A stretch of 64,000 bases of DNA. Origin: an uncultured beta proteobacterium. GTDB lineage: Bacteria > Pseudomonadota > Gammaproteobacteria > Burkholderiales > SG8-41. The position numbers and the translations under genes are program-made. Positions 1-8,110 of this stretch are shown here, piece after piece; the first letter of the stretch is position 1, and every line of letters begins with the position of its first letter. The stretch is from assembly GCA_903889565.1 (NCBI GenBank), contig CAISYC010000064.1, forward strand, positions 124,001 to 188,000, written 5' to 3'. The notes under the pieces are model-generated. The model saw nothing but the letters and a program-made list of their open reading frames with translations, had not been told where the DNA came from and made no database searches.

Positions 1-1265
1 ATTGTCAGTTCCTTGGCCTTCTGCACGACGGGCGTGGTGCCGATCGCGAGGTCCGGCTGAAACTCCTGCATCGCCTGCAAATCCTGCTCAAGCGATGCGC
101 GGTACTGAACCGCGACCCCCTTGGATTCGAGCCAGACACGGTCCGGTTCGCTCCACGGTGTACGCGGGCAGGCGGTGCCAACGTAGCGAACATCCGCACC
201 GCTTTCTATCAGCAGGCGTGCAACCAGCAGTTCCGAGCCTTCATAGCCGGACAGGGTAATACGCCCCTTTATTGGCATTTTTGAAAGCGCACCCTTGATT
301 GCCGGAAGAATCCGGTTTTTCGCCGCATCAATTCTGTCCTGTGCGACATTCGCGGCGCCGCCAATTGCCTGCAACCAAGCCTCGGTGCCATCGTAACCCA
401 CTGGCGCCGACGCTACGATGCTGCGCCCAGCCGCTTCGAACTCGCGAATCGATGCAGTGTAAAACGGATGAATCGCCGCTACCGCCACGCAATCAAGCGC
501 CGCATACAGTTCGCGCCATTCGCGCGTCGGCACTACCGGCCCGGCCGCAAGTCCGAGGGGATCGAGCATCATGCCTATGCCGACCGGATCAGCGGGAAAC
601 ATCTCGCCCAGAAGCGTTACGGTGGGCTTGGCGGATTTGCCGCCGCGCGGCGCCTGCACCGGCCCCTGCTCGGCCTCGGTCCGCGCGTATTTGAGCATGG
701 CACCGGCCAGCACATCCTTGGCCTCGGCATGCGTCGGTACGCCGAATCCCGGCACATCGATGCCGATGATGCGCACGCCGTTGATTTCCTTCGGCAGCAA
801 CTGCAGGGGCACGCCGCTCGCCGTGGGCACGCACAGATTCGTAATGACAATCGCATCGTAATGCGCAGGATCAGCGAGTTTGTAAACGGCTTCGCGTATA
901 TCCTCGAACAACTTGCCGGTGACCAGAGTTTCGGAATTGAACGGCACGTAACCGACGCTGCGGCGGGCGCCATAAAAGTGTGAAGTAAACGTCAGCCCGT
1001 AAACACAGCAGGCCGAGCCACTGAGTATTGTCGCGGTACGCCGCATGCGCAAACCCACGCGCAGGCTGCCAAAGGCCGGACACATCGACTGCGGCTGATC
1101 ATGCGGACCCTTCGGATAATCTTTCGCATATTGCTCCAGGGTCTCGCTCTTGCCGGCCGCCCTTGCCGCTGCCAGCATTTCCTCTTTGCCGGAATGGCAG
1201 CCTAAGCCATCCCCCTGCAACGCTTGCGGATTGGTGACCGGAGGAGAAACTGCAGAAGGGGTCAT
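1..1265 (-). CDS. bchY: Chlorophyllide a reductase subunit Y, 3'-truncated by window edge
   Basis: An open frame runs from an ATG at 1265 to the left edge with no stop, giving about 421 residues; family members are near 500, so roughly the last 70 are missing. BchY and BchZ form the catalytic component of chlorophyllide a reductase, which reduces the C7-C8 double bond of chlorophyllide a in bacteriochlorophyll synthesis. Cysteines at residues 23, 62 (MCPAFGSL) and 86/87 (SACCVYGL) include candidate ligands of the iron-sulfur cluster shared with BchZ. It starts 13 bases after bchX, so the two are co-transcribed. bchZ is expected just outside the window. The identity rests on motifs plus the bchC-bchX-bchY order. 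Confidence 0.93.
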   Translation of the reverse strand, partial: MTPSAVSPPVTNPQALQGDGLGCHSGKEEMLAAARAAGKSETLEQYAKDYPKGPHDQPQSMCPAFGSLRVGLRMRRTATILSGSACCVYGLTFTSHFYGARRSVGYVPFNSETLVTGKLFEDIREAVYKLADPAHYDAIVITNLCVPTASGVPLQLLPKEINGVRIIGIDVPGFGVPTHAEAKDVLAGAMLKYARTEAEQGPVQAPRGGKSAKPTVTLLGEMFPADPVGIGMMLDPLGLAAGPVVPTREWRELYAALDCVAVAAIHPFYTASIREFEAAGRSIVASAPVGYDGTEAWLQAIGGAANVAQDRIDAAKNRILPAIKGALSKMPIKGRITLSGYEGSELLVARLLIESGADVRYVGTACPRTPWSEPDRVWLESKGVAVQYRASLEQDLQAMQEFQPDLAIGTTPVVQKAKELT

Positions 1266-1278
1266 GGTAGCTCGCGAT

Positions 1279-2292
1279 TCAGACGTTGTCGTAGACGACC
1301 TCAAGCGTTTCTTTCGTAACCTCGCTTCTGCCGCACATGTCGAACTGGGTTGCCGGTTCAAGCACCACGTTGCGCCCCACCGTGTCGCTCGCGAACAGGC
1401 CAAGCAATTGGTCCTGCGTCAACGGATTGGGACGAACGGGGGGCGCTTCGGCGACGTTGGTGGCCAGCTTTTCAAACAGCGGCGCCCACTGCGTGCCCGG
1501 CCGCCCGATAATTTCATAACTGGCACTCTTGCGACGAATATCTTCGTGCGCCGGAATCGCGGAAAGAACCGGAATACCGGCGCGTTCGGCGAAAGCCGCC
1601 GCCTCGCCGGTGCCGTCGTCCTTGTTGATGACGAGTCCGGCCACCCCGACATTGCCGCCGAGTTTGCGGAAATATTCGACCGCGGAACAGACATTGTTGG
1701 CGACATACAGTGACTGCAGATCATTGGAACCGACGACGATCACCTTCTGGCACATGTCGCGCGCGATTGGCAATCCAAACCCGCCGCACACCACATCGCC
1801 GAGAAAATCGAGCAACACGTAGTCGAAACCCCATTCGTGAAAACCGAGTTTCTCAAGCGTCTCAAAACCGTGGATGATTCCGCGCCCGCCGCAGCCGCGT
1901 CCGACCTCCGGTCCGCCCAGTTCCATTGCAAAAACGCCATCGCGCTTGAAACAGACGTCGCCGATCGCCACCGCCTCGCCAGCGAGTTTCTTCTTCGAAG
2001 ACGTCTCGATGATGGTCGGGCAGGCCTTGCCGCCGAACAGCAGCGAGGTCGTGTCGCTTTTGGGATCGCAACCGATCAACAGCACCTTCTTGCCCTGCTG
2101 CGCCATCATGTAGGAGAGGTTGGCCAGCGTAAAACTTTTGCCGATGCCGCCCTTGCCATAGATCGCGATGATCTGCGTTTCCTTTGTTACCGGCGCGGTG
2201 GATACCGCATTCGGTTCGAGCGCCGCCTCCGCGCGCAACCGTTCCTTGAATTCGATGGTTGCCACCGCCGGGTTGTCGGAAGGCTTGTTCAT
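1279..2292 (-). CDS. bchX: Chlorophyllide a reductase iron-sulfur ATPase subunit X
   Basis: The 337-residue product is the NifH-like reductase component of chlorophyllide a reductase; it hydrolyses ATP and passes electrons to BchYZ. The P-loop GKGGIGKS lies at residues 46-53. The two cysteines that would bridge the homodimeric [4Fe-4S] cluster are C134 (GRGCGGRG) and C169 (DVVCGGFGLP). The N-terminal extension of about 40 residues before the P-loop is typical of BchX and separates it from BchL. Its ATG overlaps the bchC stop by four bases (ATGA) and bchY follows 13 bases later, so the three genes are tightly coupled. Confidence 0.97.
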   Translation of the reverse strand: MNKPSDNPAVATIEFKERLRAEAALEPNAVSTAPVTKETQIIAIYGKGGIGKSFTLANLSYMMAQQGKKVLLIGCDPKSDTTSLLFGGKACPTIIETSSKKKLAGEAVAIGDVCFKRDGVFAMELGGPEVGRGCGGRGIIHGFETLEKLGFHEWGFDYVLLDFLGDVVCGGFGLPIARDMCQKVIVVGSNDLQSLYVANNVCSAVEYFRKLGGNVGVAGLVINKDDGTGEAAAFAERAGIPVLSAIPAHEDIRRKSASYEIIGRPGTQWAPLFEKLATNVAEAPPVRPNPLTQDQLLGLFASDTVGRNVVLEPATQFDMCGRSEVTKETLEVVYDNV

Positions 2293-3230
2293 GTGCAGGA
2301 TCTCCAGTCGAGTATCATTTTGAGACAGCCGGGGTCGGTAAATGCCGTACGGTAAGCAATACCTGCTTCAAGCGCATCGCTGCGATGCGTAATCAATCCG
2401 TCGAGTTTCAGGCGCCCCGATTCGGCGAGCGCTTTGACCGCAGCGAGGTCGCCCTCCTGCCATTGCGCAGCAATGCGTATGCGTGCCTCGCGCATGAAAG
2501 CGGGCGGAAATGCAAACGTCAACGGTTCGTCGTAGAAACCGGCAAGCACGATCTCGCCCCCCGGCGCAAGGCGCCCGATCAGCGTATCGAGAAAATCGTG
2601 CGCACCGCTTACGTCGCAGATGCAGCGATAGTTGCGGCGCGCATCCTCTTCCGGATCAATCACGCGATAACCGATCGCGCCTTGGCGCCGACCCGGATTT
2701 TTTTCCCAGACCACCGGCGGCTCGGCGCCGGTTAACACCGCCAGCCGCGAAAGCAGACGTCCAAGCACACCGTGCCCGACGATAAGGTCGGGCTGGCGCG
2801 CCTGATCTGCACCGCACACGTGATACGCGGTTGCGGCCAATGCCAGCAGTACACCCTGTTCGCCGAGCCGCTCGTCGATCGGCAACGCGCGCGATCCCGG
2901 AACCACCAGTCTCGATGCCGCGCCGCCAAACAACCCGCGCACCTCGCCAAAACAACGCGCGCCGGGAACAAAAACCCGCTCACCGACCTGGCGCCCCGAT
3001 TTGACGCCGACTGCCGCGACCTTGCCGACGGATTCGTAACCGGGTACCAGGGGATAACCCATGCCCGGAAAATGCGGCATGCGTCCCGACCATATCAGCC
3101 GCTCGGTGCCGGTGCTGATGCCACTCCACTCGATGTCGACAACCACATCCTCGTCGCCCGGCGGCGTCAGAGCGAGGCGGCTCAAAATCAGGCGTTGCGG
3201 CGACTCGATCACCACCGCAGTAGTAAGCAT
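2289..3230 (-). CDS. bchC: Bacteriochlorophyllide a dehydrogenase BchC
   Basis: The 313-residue product belongs to the medium-chain dehydrogenase/reductase superfamily and oxidises the 3-hydroxyethyl group of bacteriochlorophyllide to the 3-acetyl group. Visible features are the substrate-domain segment SGISTGTERLIWSG near residue 36, GYPLVPGYESVG near 58, and a dinucleotide-binding segment LIVGHGVLGRLLSRL near 150. The classical structural-zinc cysteine cluster is absent, as expected for BchC. It lies between crtF and bchX, and overlaps bchX by four bases. The 116-base space upstream holds a promoter and probable PpsR-type operators, so it can be transcribed separately from crtEF. Confidence 0.95.
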   Translation of the reverse strand: MLTTAVVIESPQRLILSRLALTPPGDEDVVVDIEWSGISTGTERLIWSGRMPHFPGMGYPLVPGYESVGKVAAVGVKSGRQVGERVFVPGARCFGEVRGLFGGAASRLVVPGSRALPIDERLGEQGVLLALAATAYHVCGADQARQPDLIVGHGVLGRLLSRLAVLTGAEPPVVWEKNPGRRQGAIGYRVIDPEEDARRNYRCICDVSGAHDFLDTLIGRLAPGGEIVLAGFYDEPLTFAFPPAFMREARIRIAAQWQEGDLAAVKALAESGRLKLDGLITHRSDALEAGIAYRTAFTDPGCLKMILDWRSCT

Positions 3231-3307
3231 GGAAAGCCCCGACTGAACGAATCAAGTTGCGAAATTTTCAAGGGATAGTGCGACGCTATTGTTATTGAAC
3301 CGACGAG

Positions 3308-3345
3308 TGTCAGTTTACTGTGACTGTCTGTTGTGTCAAGACAGT
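3308..3345 (-). promoter_or_regulatory. bchC promoter with PpsR/CrtJ-like operators
   Basis: On the minus strand TTGACA (3334-3339) and TAAACT (3312-3317) are separated by 16 bases, a plausible sigma70 promoter for bchC. A near-perfect palindrome TGTCAGTTTACTGTGACT (3308-3325) covers the -10; it is one base short of TGTCA-N8-TGACA. A second, wider palindrome TGTCTGTTGTGTCAAGACA (3325-3343) covers the -35. The flanking 7-bp inverted repeat ACTGTCT / AGACAGT spans 3323-3345. Tandem PpsR/CrtJ sites at bchC are known in Rhodobacter; binding here is inference. Confidence 0.6.
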
Positions 3346-3346
3346 T

Positions 3347-4530
3347 TCACCGTTGCGATGCATCGCACACGCGCGCAATCACCACACTGGTCTGCAGCGG
3401 CATACGCGTTGGAATCAGATGCACCGCATCAAATCCGGCTGCATTCAGCATTTCGGTGAGTTCGCGCAGGGTCCTCGCGCGCCCCCGCCCATTGCCAGGA
3501 GATAGAAGCCGAAATAGGCGTCGCCGACGGTCTCTGCACCCGGCGTTCCCGCGAGCGGCTCGGCCAACAGCAATGTTCCGTTTGCAGGCAACGAGCGACG
3601 AACCGCGCGCAACAGACCAATAGCCGTGTCGTCATTATGGTCATGCAGCACTCGAACGAGCGAGACAATATCCGCGCCACGCGGCAACGCATCGGACCAA
3701 AAATCACCACCGAATGTGCTTGCGCGCTGCGCGATGCCTGCAGCAACAAAACGCGCGCGCGCGCGTTCGGCCACCGGCGGCAAATCGAACAGCATCAATT
3801 GCAACTGCGGCGCATGCGCGGCAGCCGCGATGACAAAAGCGCCCTCCCCCCCCCCGACATCAAGCAGGCAGCGGTGCCGATGCAGCGGATAGGCAGCAAA
3901 CACCTCGCCTGCAATCAACGGCTGCGACAGCGTCATCAGCGTGCTGTATGCCTCTATGCGTTCCCCCGACAGTGCCGCCGGCTGATTGGCTCTAGCGTAG
4001 GCCCAGTATTTCGAAAGTTCAGTCGTCGCACTGTGCCCGCGCAACAGGGCGACGGGATCGTGCAAATCAGCGTAGAGCATTGCATGATGCTCAATCATGG
4101 CGACAATACCCGGATTTCCGGCGAGTGCTGCGCCGAGGTCGCCCAGTCCGAAGCGTTCGCTTCCGCGCCGCTCGACCAGGCGCAAGGAAACCGCCGCGGC
4201 AAGCAGCCGCCGTGCGGCGTCCAAAGGCATTGATAGTCGCGGCGCCAGCACCTCGGCGGTCTGCGGGCCTTCCGCCAGAATATCGAACAAGTGCAGACGC
4301 ACGCACGCGAGCAAAACCTGCGAATAGACGAAGCCGGCGCACAAATCGAACAAGGCGCGTGCGCGACGGCGCGCGATCGGACGAGTCAGCGGAAACGCCG
4401 CGGCCCACCGCTGAAATGCCGCACTTGCGAGAAGACCATCGCGCCAGTTCAGCAGGCGATCAAACCAATTACGCGGCGTGCCTTCAGGCGTCGCGGCGTG
4501 CGCCGGCACCATCGACTCCGGCTCCATCAC
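3347..4530 (-). CDS. crtF: Hydroxyneurosporene-type O-methyltransferase, frameshifted
   Basis: The product is the SAM-dependent methyltransferase that methylates the C1-hydroxyl of demethylspheroidene or hydroxylycopene-type carotenoids. The SAM-binding motif LLDVGGGEGAFVIA lies near residue 218. The first frame runs from ATG 4530 and stops at 3445 (361 residues) with an unrelated tail after FYLLAMGGG. Restoring one G in the G5 run (C5 at 3482-3486 on the plus strand) continues the frame as RARTLRELTEMLNAAGF to a stop at 3347, giving about 394 residues, the usual CrtF length. Either the gene carries a -1 base mutation or the assembly has a homopolymer error. Its start overlaps the crtE stop by four bases, and bchC follows. 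Confidence 0.9.
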
Positions 4531-5399
4531 GCCGCGCGTCGGGCGAGTTCCTTGGGCAGCAAGCCCTGAGCTTCCATCACGATGTGGGCCTTCAATTCTT
4601 CCGCGCCCGGGCAGGCAGGGATTGACGCAATCGCGCCGTTTACCAATTGCTTGAGCCGCGCGATCGCCCCCTGCAGGCCGAGTTCGCGCGCCGCACTGGG
4701 CCGACCCAGAATGGCGTCCTGTCCGATCGGTTTGCCCAACTCCTGCGGATCGGCCGCGACGTCACGTATATCGTCGGCGACCTGATACGCCTCACCCAGG
4801 CGTTCGCCCAGTTCGCGCCAGGGCTCTGCGTCAACGCCGGCCGCGGCGGCGCCGGCAACCGTTGCCGCTGCGAACAAGGCGCCGGTCTTCGCCCGATGAT
4901 AATCGGCGAGTCCGACGCGGGGTTCGCATTCCCAGGCCTGGCCGGCAACAATTCCGGACGGCATGCCAACTGCCTTGCTGATCGTCATGACCAGCGGACC
5001 CAGGCGTTGCGGCGCATTCGCGGCAGCGCGGGCGAGTACTTCAAAAGCAAGCACGATCAGCGCATCACCCGCCAGCACCGCCAGGCGTTCATCGTATGCA
5101 CGATGGACCGACGGTTTGCCGCGCCGAATTGCGGCGTCGTCAAAACACGGCAAATCGTCATGCACGAGCGAGGCACAATGCAATAATTCGATGGATGCCG
5201 CCGCCGCGTCGGCGATCCCGGTGTCGTTGCCGCCCCCGCAGGCGGTGGCCACGGCCAGACACAGCCGCGGCCGGATGCGTGCGCCCCCCGGGAACACAGC
5301 ATATCGGAGGGCGGCGGCAAGTCGCGGCGGACAACCGGCGACCTCGCCGTTTGCGAGGGCTGCCGACAAGGTTTGCTCGATACGGGAGACAGCGTCCAT
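4527..5399 (-). CDS. crtE: Geranylgeranyl diphosphate synthase
   Basis: The 290-residue prenyltransferase makes the C20 precursor GGPP for carotenoids and for the bacteriochlorophyll tail. The first aspartate-rich motif DDLPCFDD is at residues 81-88 and the second, DDIRD, at 209-213. The four-residue gap inside the first motif and its place beside crtF support CrtE; a farnesyl diphosphate synthase IspA is the family alternative but does not fit the operon. The start has a good ribosome site (GGAGG). It is the first gene of the crtEF-bchCXY transcription unit and is read from the operator-covered region shared with crtD. Confidence 0.93.
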   Translation of the reverse strand: MDAVSRIEQTLSAALANGEVAGCPPRLAAALRYAVFPGGARIRPRLCLAVATACGGGNDTGIADAAAASIELLHCASLVHDDLPCFDDAAIRRGKPSVHRAYDERLAVLAGDALIVLAFEVLARAAANAPQRLGPLVMTISKAVGMPSGIVAGQAWECEPRVGLADYHRAKTGALFAAATVAGAAAAGVDAEPWRELGERLGEAYQVADDIRDVAADPQELGKPIGQDAILGRPSAARELGLQGAIARLKQLVNGAIASIPACPGAEELKAHIVMEAQGLLPKELARRAA

Positions 5400-5451
5400 G
5401 CAAAACCTCCGAGATGCGCCGCGCGCAGTAATTGTTTATTGTCACGCCAGT

Positions 5452-5488
5452 TGTAATGTAATGTAGACACTAGTTGACATCCCGTCAA
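5452..5488. promoter_or_regulatory. crtE/crtD divergent promoter with two overlapping TGT-N12-ACA operators
   Basis: For crtE (minus strand), TTGACG (5483-5488) and TACATT (5460-5465) are separated by exactly 17 bases. Two exact TGT-N12-ACA palindromes, the PpsR/CrtJ signature, occupy 5452-5469 and 5462-5479, offset by ten bases, one helical turn. Both lie over the -10 and spacer. For crtD (plus strand) only a weak TTGTCA-17-TGTAGA pair (5439-5467) is visible and it is covered by the same sites, so one repressor could silence both directions. Occupancy and repression are inference. Confidence 0.72.
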
Positions 5489-5513
5489 CGGTAATTTGGG
5501 GGAATTGGCAGGC

Positions 5514-7025
5514 GTGAACGCCCAGCGAATAGTCGTCATCGGCGCAGGAATTGCCGGGCTGGTCGCTGCGCTCGAACTCTCGGCACAGGGCTTCAACGTG
5601 ACCGTCGTCGAAAAAGCCGCAGCGCCCGGCGGCAAAATGCGCGAAGTGGAGGTGGCGGGCAGCGCGATCGATGCGGGGCCGACCGTTTTTACCATGCCCT
5701 GGGTGTTTGAGGCGGTCTTTGCCGCGGCGGGCGCTGCGCTTTCAGATCACGTCACGCTGCATCCCGTCGAAATTCTCGCCCGCCACGCGTGGAGCGCCGA
5801 GCAGCGACTCGATCTCTATGCGGATGCCGCGCGATCAGCGGAAGCCATCGGCGAATTCGCCGGCCCGGCGGAAGCACGCCGCTATCTGGAGTTCGCCGAG
5901 CGCGCCCGTCGCATTTATCAGACGCTCGAAACACCGTTTCTGAAATCCGCCTCGCCGACTCCGTTGACGCTGATCCGGGACGCCGGTTTGCGCGGGCTTG
6001 GCGACCTCTCCCGAATTTCGCCGTTTTCCACATTGTGGCGGGCGCTCGGCGAGCATTTCCACGATCAACGCCTGCGCCAGTTGTTCGGCCGTTACGCCAC
6101 CTACTGCGGCTCCTCGCCGTTCATGGCCCCGGCAACACTGATGCTGGTCGCACATGTCGAACGCGACGGCGTGTGGCTGATCGAAGGCGGCATGCACCGC
6201 CTGGCGGTGGCTCTGGCCACGCTGGCGCGCGCTAATGGAACAAGTTTTCGCTATGGGGCCGAGGTCGGCGAGGTCGTGGTCTCGGGCGGGCGTGCCACCG
6301 GAATACGCCTGGCGGACGGAGAATTGATCGCCGCCGATGCCGTCATTGCCAATGCCGACATCGCCGCCATTGGCAGCGGCCGCCTTGGCGCCGCGATCAA
6401 ATCGGCCGTGCCGCGCGTGCCGCGTTCGGCGCGCTCGCTGTCGGCACTGACCTGGTCGCTGCTTGCACCAACGCGCGGTTTTCCATTGCTCCGGCATAAC
6501 GTATTCTTTTCCGCCAGCTACGCGTCCGAATTTGACGACATCTTCAAACGCGGGCGCTTGCCGGCGACGCCCACGGTCTACGTCTGCGCGCAGTATCGCG
6601 ACGCGCAGGGTAATCTGTGCAATAGTCGCGGCGATGCCGCGGAGCGCTTGTTGTGCCTCGTCAACGCGCCGCCTACCGGCGACGCCCATGCATTCGATTC
6701 TGCGGAGATTGCGCAATGCGAAGAACGGACCTTTTCGCTGCTCGAGCGCTGCGGCCTTCATCTGCGACGGCAGCCGGCACGCAGTGTGGTGACGACCCCG
6801 ACGGACTTCAACCGTCTGTTTCCGGCGACGGGGGGCGCCCTCTATGGCCAGGCATCGCACGGCTGGATGGCCTCGTTCAGCCGCCCGGGCGCGCGCAGCA
6901 CGATGCCGGGGCTCTATCTTGCGGGGGGCAGCACCCACCCGGGACCGGGAGTGCCGATGGCAGCACTTTCGGGGCGCTTCGCCGCCGCAGCAGTGCTGGC
7001 GGACCGCGCTTCGGCCAGCCGGTAG
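5514..7025 (+). CDS. crtD: Carotenoid 3,4-desaturase (methoxyneurosporene dehydrogenase) CrtD
   Basis: This FAD-dependent desaturase of the CrtI family introduces the 3,4 double bond in hydroxylated carotenoids of the spheroidene/spirilloxanthin pathway. The N-terminal dinucleotide motif GAGIAGLVAALE starts near residue 10, and the C-terminal family signature LYLAGGSTHPGPGVPM is near 470. I place the start at GTG 5514 (503 residues), with a purine-rich TGGGGGAA before it; a TTG at 5496 is the alternative. It diverges from crtE across a shared operator region. Its 3' end overlaps the crtC reading frame. Confidence 0.93.
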   Translation: MNAQRIVVIGAGIAGLVAALELSAQGFNVTVVEKAAAPGGKMREVEVAGSAIDAGPTVFTMPWVFEAVFAAAGAALSDHVTLHPVEILARHAWSAEQRLDLYADAARSAEAIGEFAGPAEARRYLEFAERARRIYQTLETPFLKSASPTPLTLIRDAGLRGLGDLSRISPFSTLWRALGEHFHDQRLRQLFGRYATYCGSSPFMAPATLMLVAHVERDGVWLIEGGMHRLAVALATLARANGTSFRYGAEVGEVVVSGGRATGIRLADGELIAADAVIANADIAAIGSGRLGAAIKSAVPRVPRSARSLSALTWSLLAPTRGFPLLRHNVFFSASYASEFDDIFKRGRLPATPTVYVCAQYRDAQGNLCNSRGDAAERLLCLVNAPPTGDAHAFDSAEIAQCEERTFSLLERCGLHLRRQPARSVVTTPTDFNRLFPATGGALYGQASHGWMASFSRPGARSTMPGLYLAGGSTHPGPGVPMAALSGRFAAAAVLADRASASR

Positions 7026-7933
7026 CGGCTGGCGGCTACGCGTGGTGGTATATCGACGCCGTCAGCGACGACGGACGGCATGCGCTGACCATCATTGCGT
7101 TCGTCGGCAGCGTCTTCTCGCCCTATTACGCGCGCGCGCGCAAGCGCGGCGGCGCAGACCCGCTGGCCCATTGCGCCCTCAACGTCGCACTTTATGGCGA
7201 CGGCAAGCGCTGGGCCTGCACCGAACGCGGACGCGAAGGCACGCGTCGCGACGTCGCCCTCTCGACCTTCAGCATCGGGCCCAGTTCCCTCTGCTGGGAC
7301 GGCAACGCATTGACCATTCACATCGATGAGCTTTCGGTGCCGTTGCCGCGGCGTATCAGGGGTAGCGTGCGCGTCTATCCGGAGGCCCTGTTCGACGCGA
7401 CATTTGCACTCGACGCAGACCGGCAACACCGCTGGTCGCCGCTGGCGCCGTGCGCGCGGGTCGAAGTCAATCTGAGTCACCCGCAGTTGCGCTGGGCGGG
7501 CGCCGGTTACCTTGACTCCAATCATGGCGACGCCCCGCTCGAAGGCGCATTCCGGCACTGGCACTGGATGCGCGCCGGTATCAAGACCGGCAGCGCCGTG
7601 CTGTATGACGGCGAGCGGCGCGACGGCAGCGAATTTTCACTGGCGATGCGGTTCGATCGACGCGGCAAAATCGAACAATTCTCGCCGCCACCGATGCAAC
7701 CGTTGCCGTCAACCCTGTGGCGGATTGCACGCAGCGCGCGCGCCGATCGAACTTTCGCGCCGGTTGTCAGCAAGACTCTCGAAGACACGCCGTTTTACGC
7801 CCGCTCGCTGATCAGCACCCGCTTGCAGGGCGAACCGACCACGGCGGTCCACGAAAGTCTGTCGCTGCAACGTTTCAGTGCCGGCTGGGTGCAGATGCTG
7901 CTGCCATTCCGCATGCCGCGCGTACGGCGCTAG
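6716..7933 (+). CDS. crtC: Carotenoid 1,2-hydratase (hydroxyneurosporene synthase), 5' end uncertain
   Basis: CrtC adds water to the C1-C2 bond of neurosporene or lycopene-type carotenoids. Recognisable homology starts at GGPRFGQPVAAGGYAWWY (from about 6998) and runs to the end, with SVFSPYYARARKRGG, HCALNVALYG and a late YLDSNHGDAPLEGAFRHWHW block. No ATG, GTG or TTG exists in this frame from shortly after 6716 to beyond 7100. The coordinates use ATG 6716, giving 405 residues whose first 100 or so overlap crtD out of phase. I recall the Rubrivivax CrtC as unusually long (about 45 kDa), which would fit, while Rhodobacter CrtC is near 280. A small indel in the overlap or a rare start codon is equally possible. 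Confidence 0.85.
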   Translation: MRRTDLFAARALRPSSATAAGTQCGDDPDGLQPSVSGDGGRPLWPGIARLDGLVQPPGRAQHDAGALSCGGQHPPGTGSADGSTFGALRRRSSAGGPRFGQPVAAGGYAWWYIDAVSDDGRHALTIIAFVGSVFSPYYARARKRGGADPLAHCALNVALYGDGKRWACTERGREGTRRDVALSTFSIGPSSLCWDGNALTIHIDELSVPLPRRIRGSVRVYPEALFDATFALDADRQHRWSPLAPCARVEVNLSHPQLRWAGAGYLDSNHGDAPLEGAFRHWHWMRAGIKTGSAVLYDGERRDGSEFSLAMRFDRRGKIEQFSPPPMQPLPSTLWRIARSARADRTFAPVVSKTLEDTPFYARSLISTRLQGEPTTAVHESLSLQRFSAGWVQMLLPFRMPRVRR

Positions 7934-7947
7934 GCCCCATCAAAATA

Positions 7948-8100
7948 TCATTTCGGCGGCGACTCGCCGGCCCTGCAGGCGCGTTTTTCCGCTCCGCGCC
8001 GCCGGTCGATGCGCAGGGCCACCAGTTCAAGTATTCCCCAGCCCAAGCCGAACGCGAGCACCACGAACAACTCGATCAAACCCAGCCACGGGGATTCCAA
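7948..8100 (-). CDS. Small single-span membrane protein downstream of crtB (hypothetical)
   Basis: A 50-codon frame starts with TTG at 8100, ten bases after the crtB stop, preceded by a weak AGGG. The product begins with a hydrophobic span WLGLIELFVVLAFGLGWG and continues into a basic segment RIDRRR, giving one membrane helix with an inside-positive C-terminus. An in-frame TGA lies six codons or so upstream, so no better start exists. It would be the last gene of crtI-crtB. I do not recognise a family. The amphipathic design and position argue for a real gene; the TTG start and small size argue for caution. Confidence 0.5.
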   Translation of the reverse strand: MESPWLGLIELFVVLAFGLGWGILELVALRIDRRRGAEKRACRAGESPPK

Positions 8101-8110
8101 ACCGTCAGCC

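Noticed and set aside
3480-3492. Programmed -1 ribosomal frameshifting in crtF
   Set aside because: The zero-frame codons GGC GGG GGC do not form an X-XXY-YYZ slippery heptamer, and no downstream pseudoknot is evident; a simple indel fits better.
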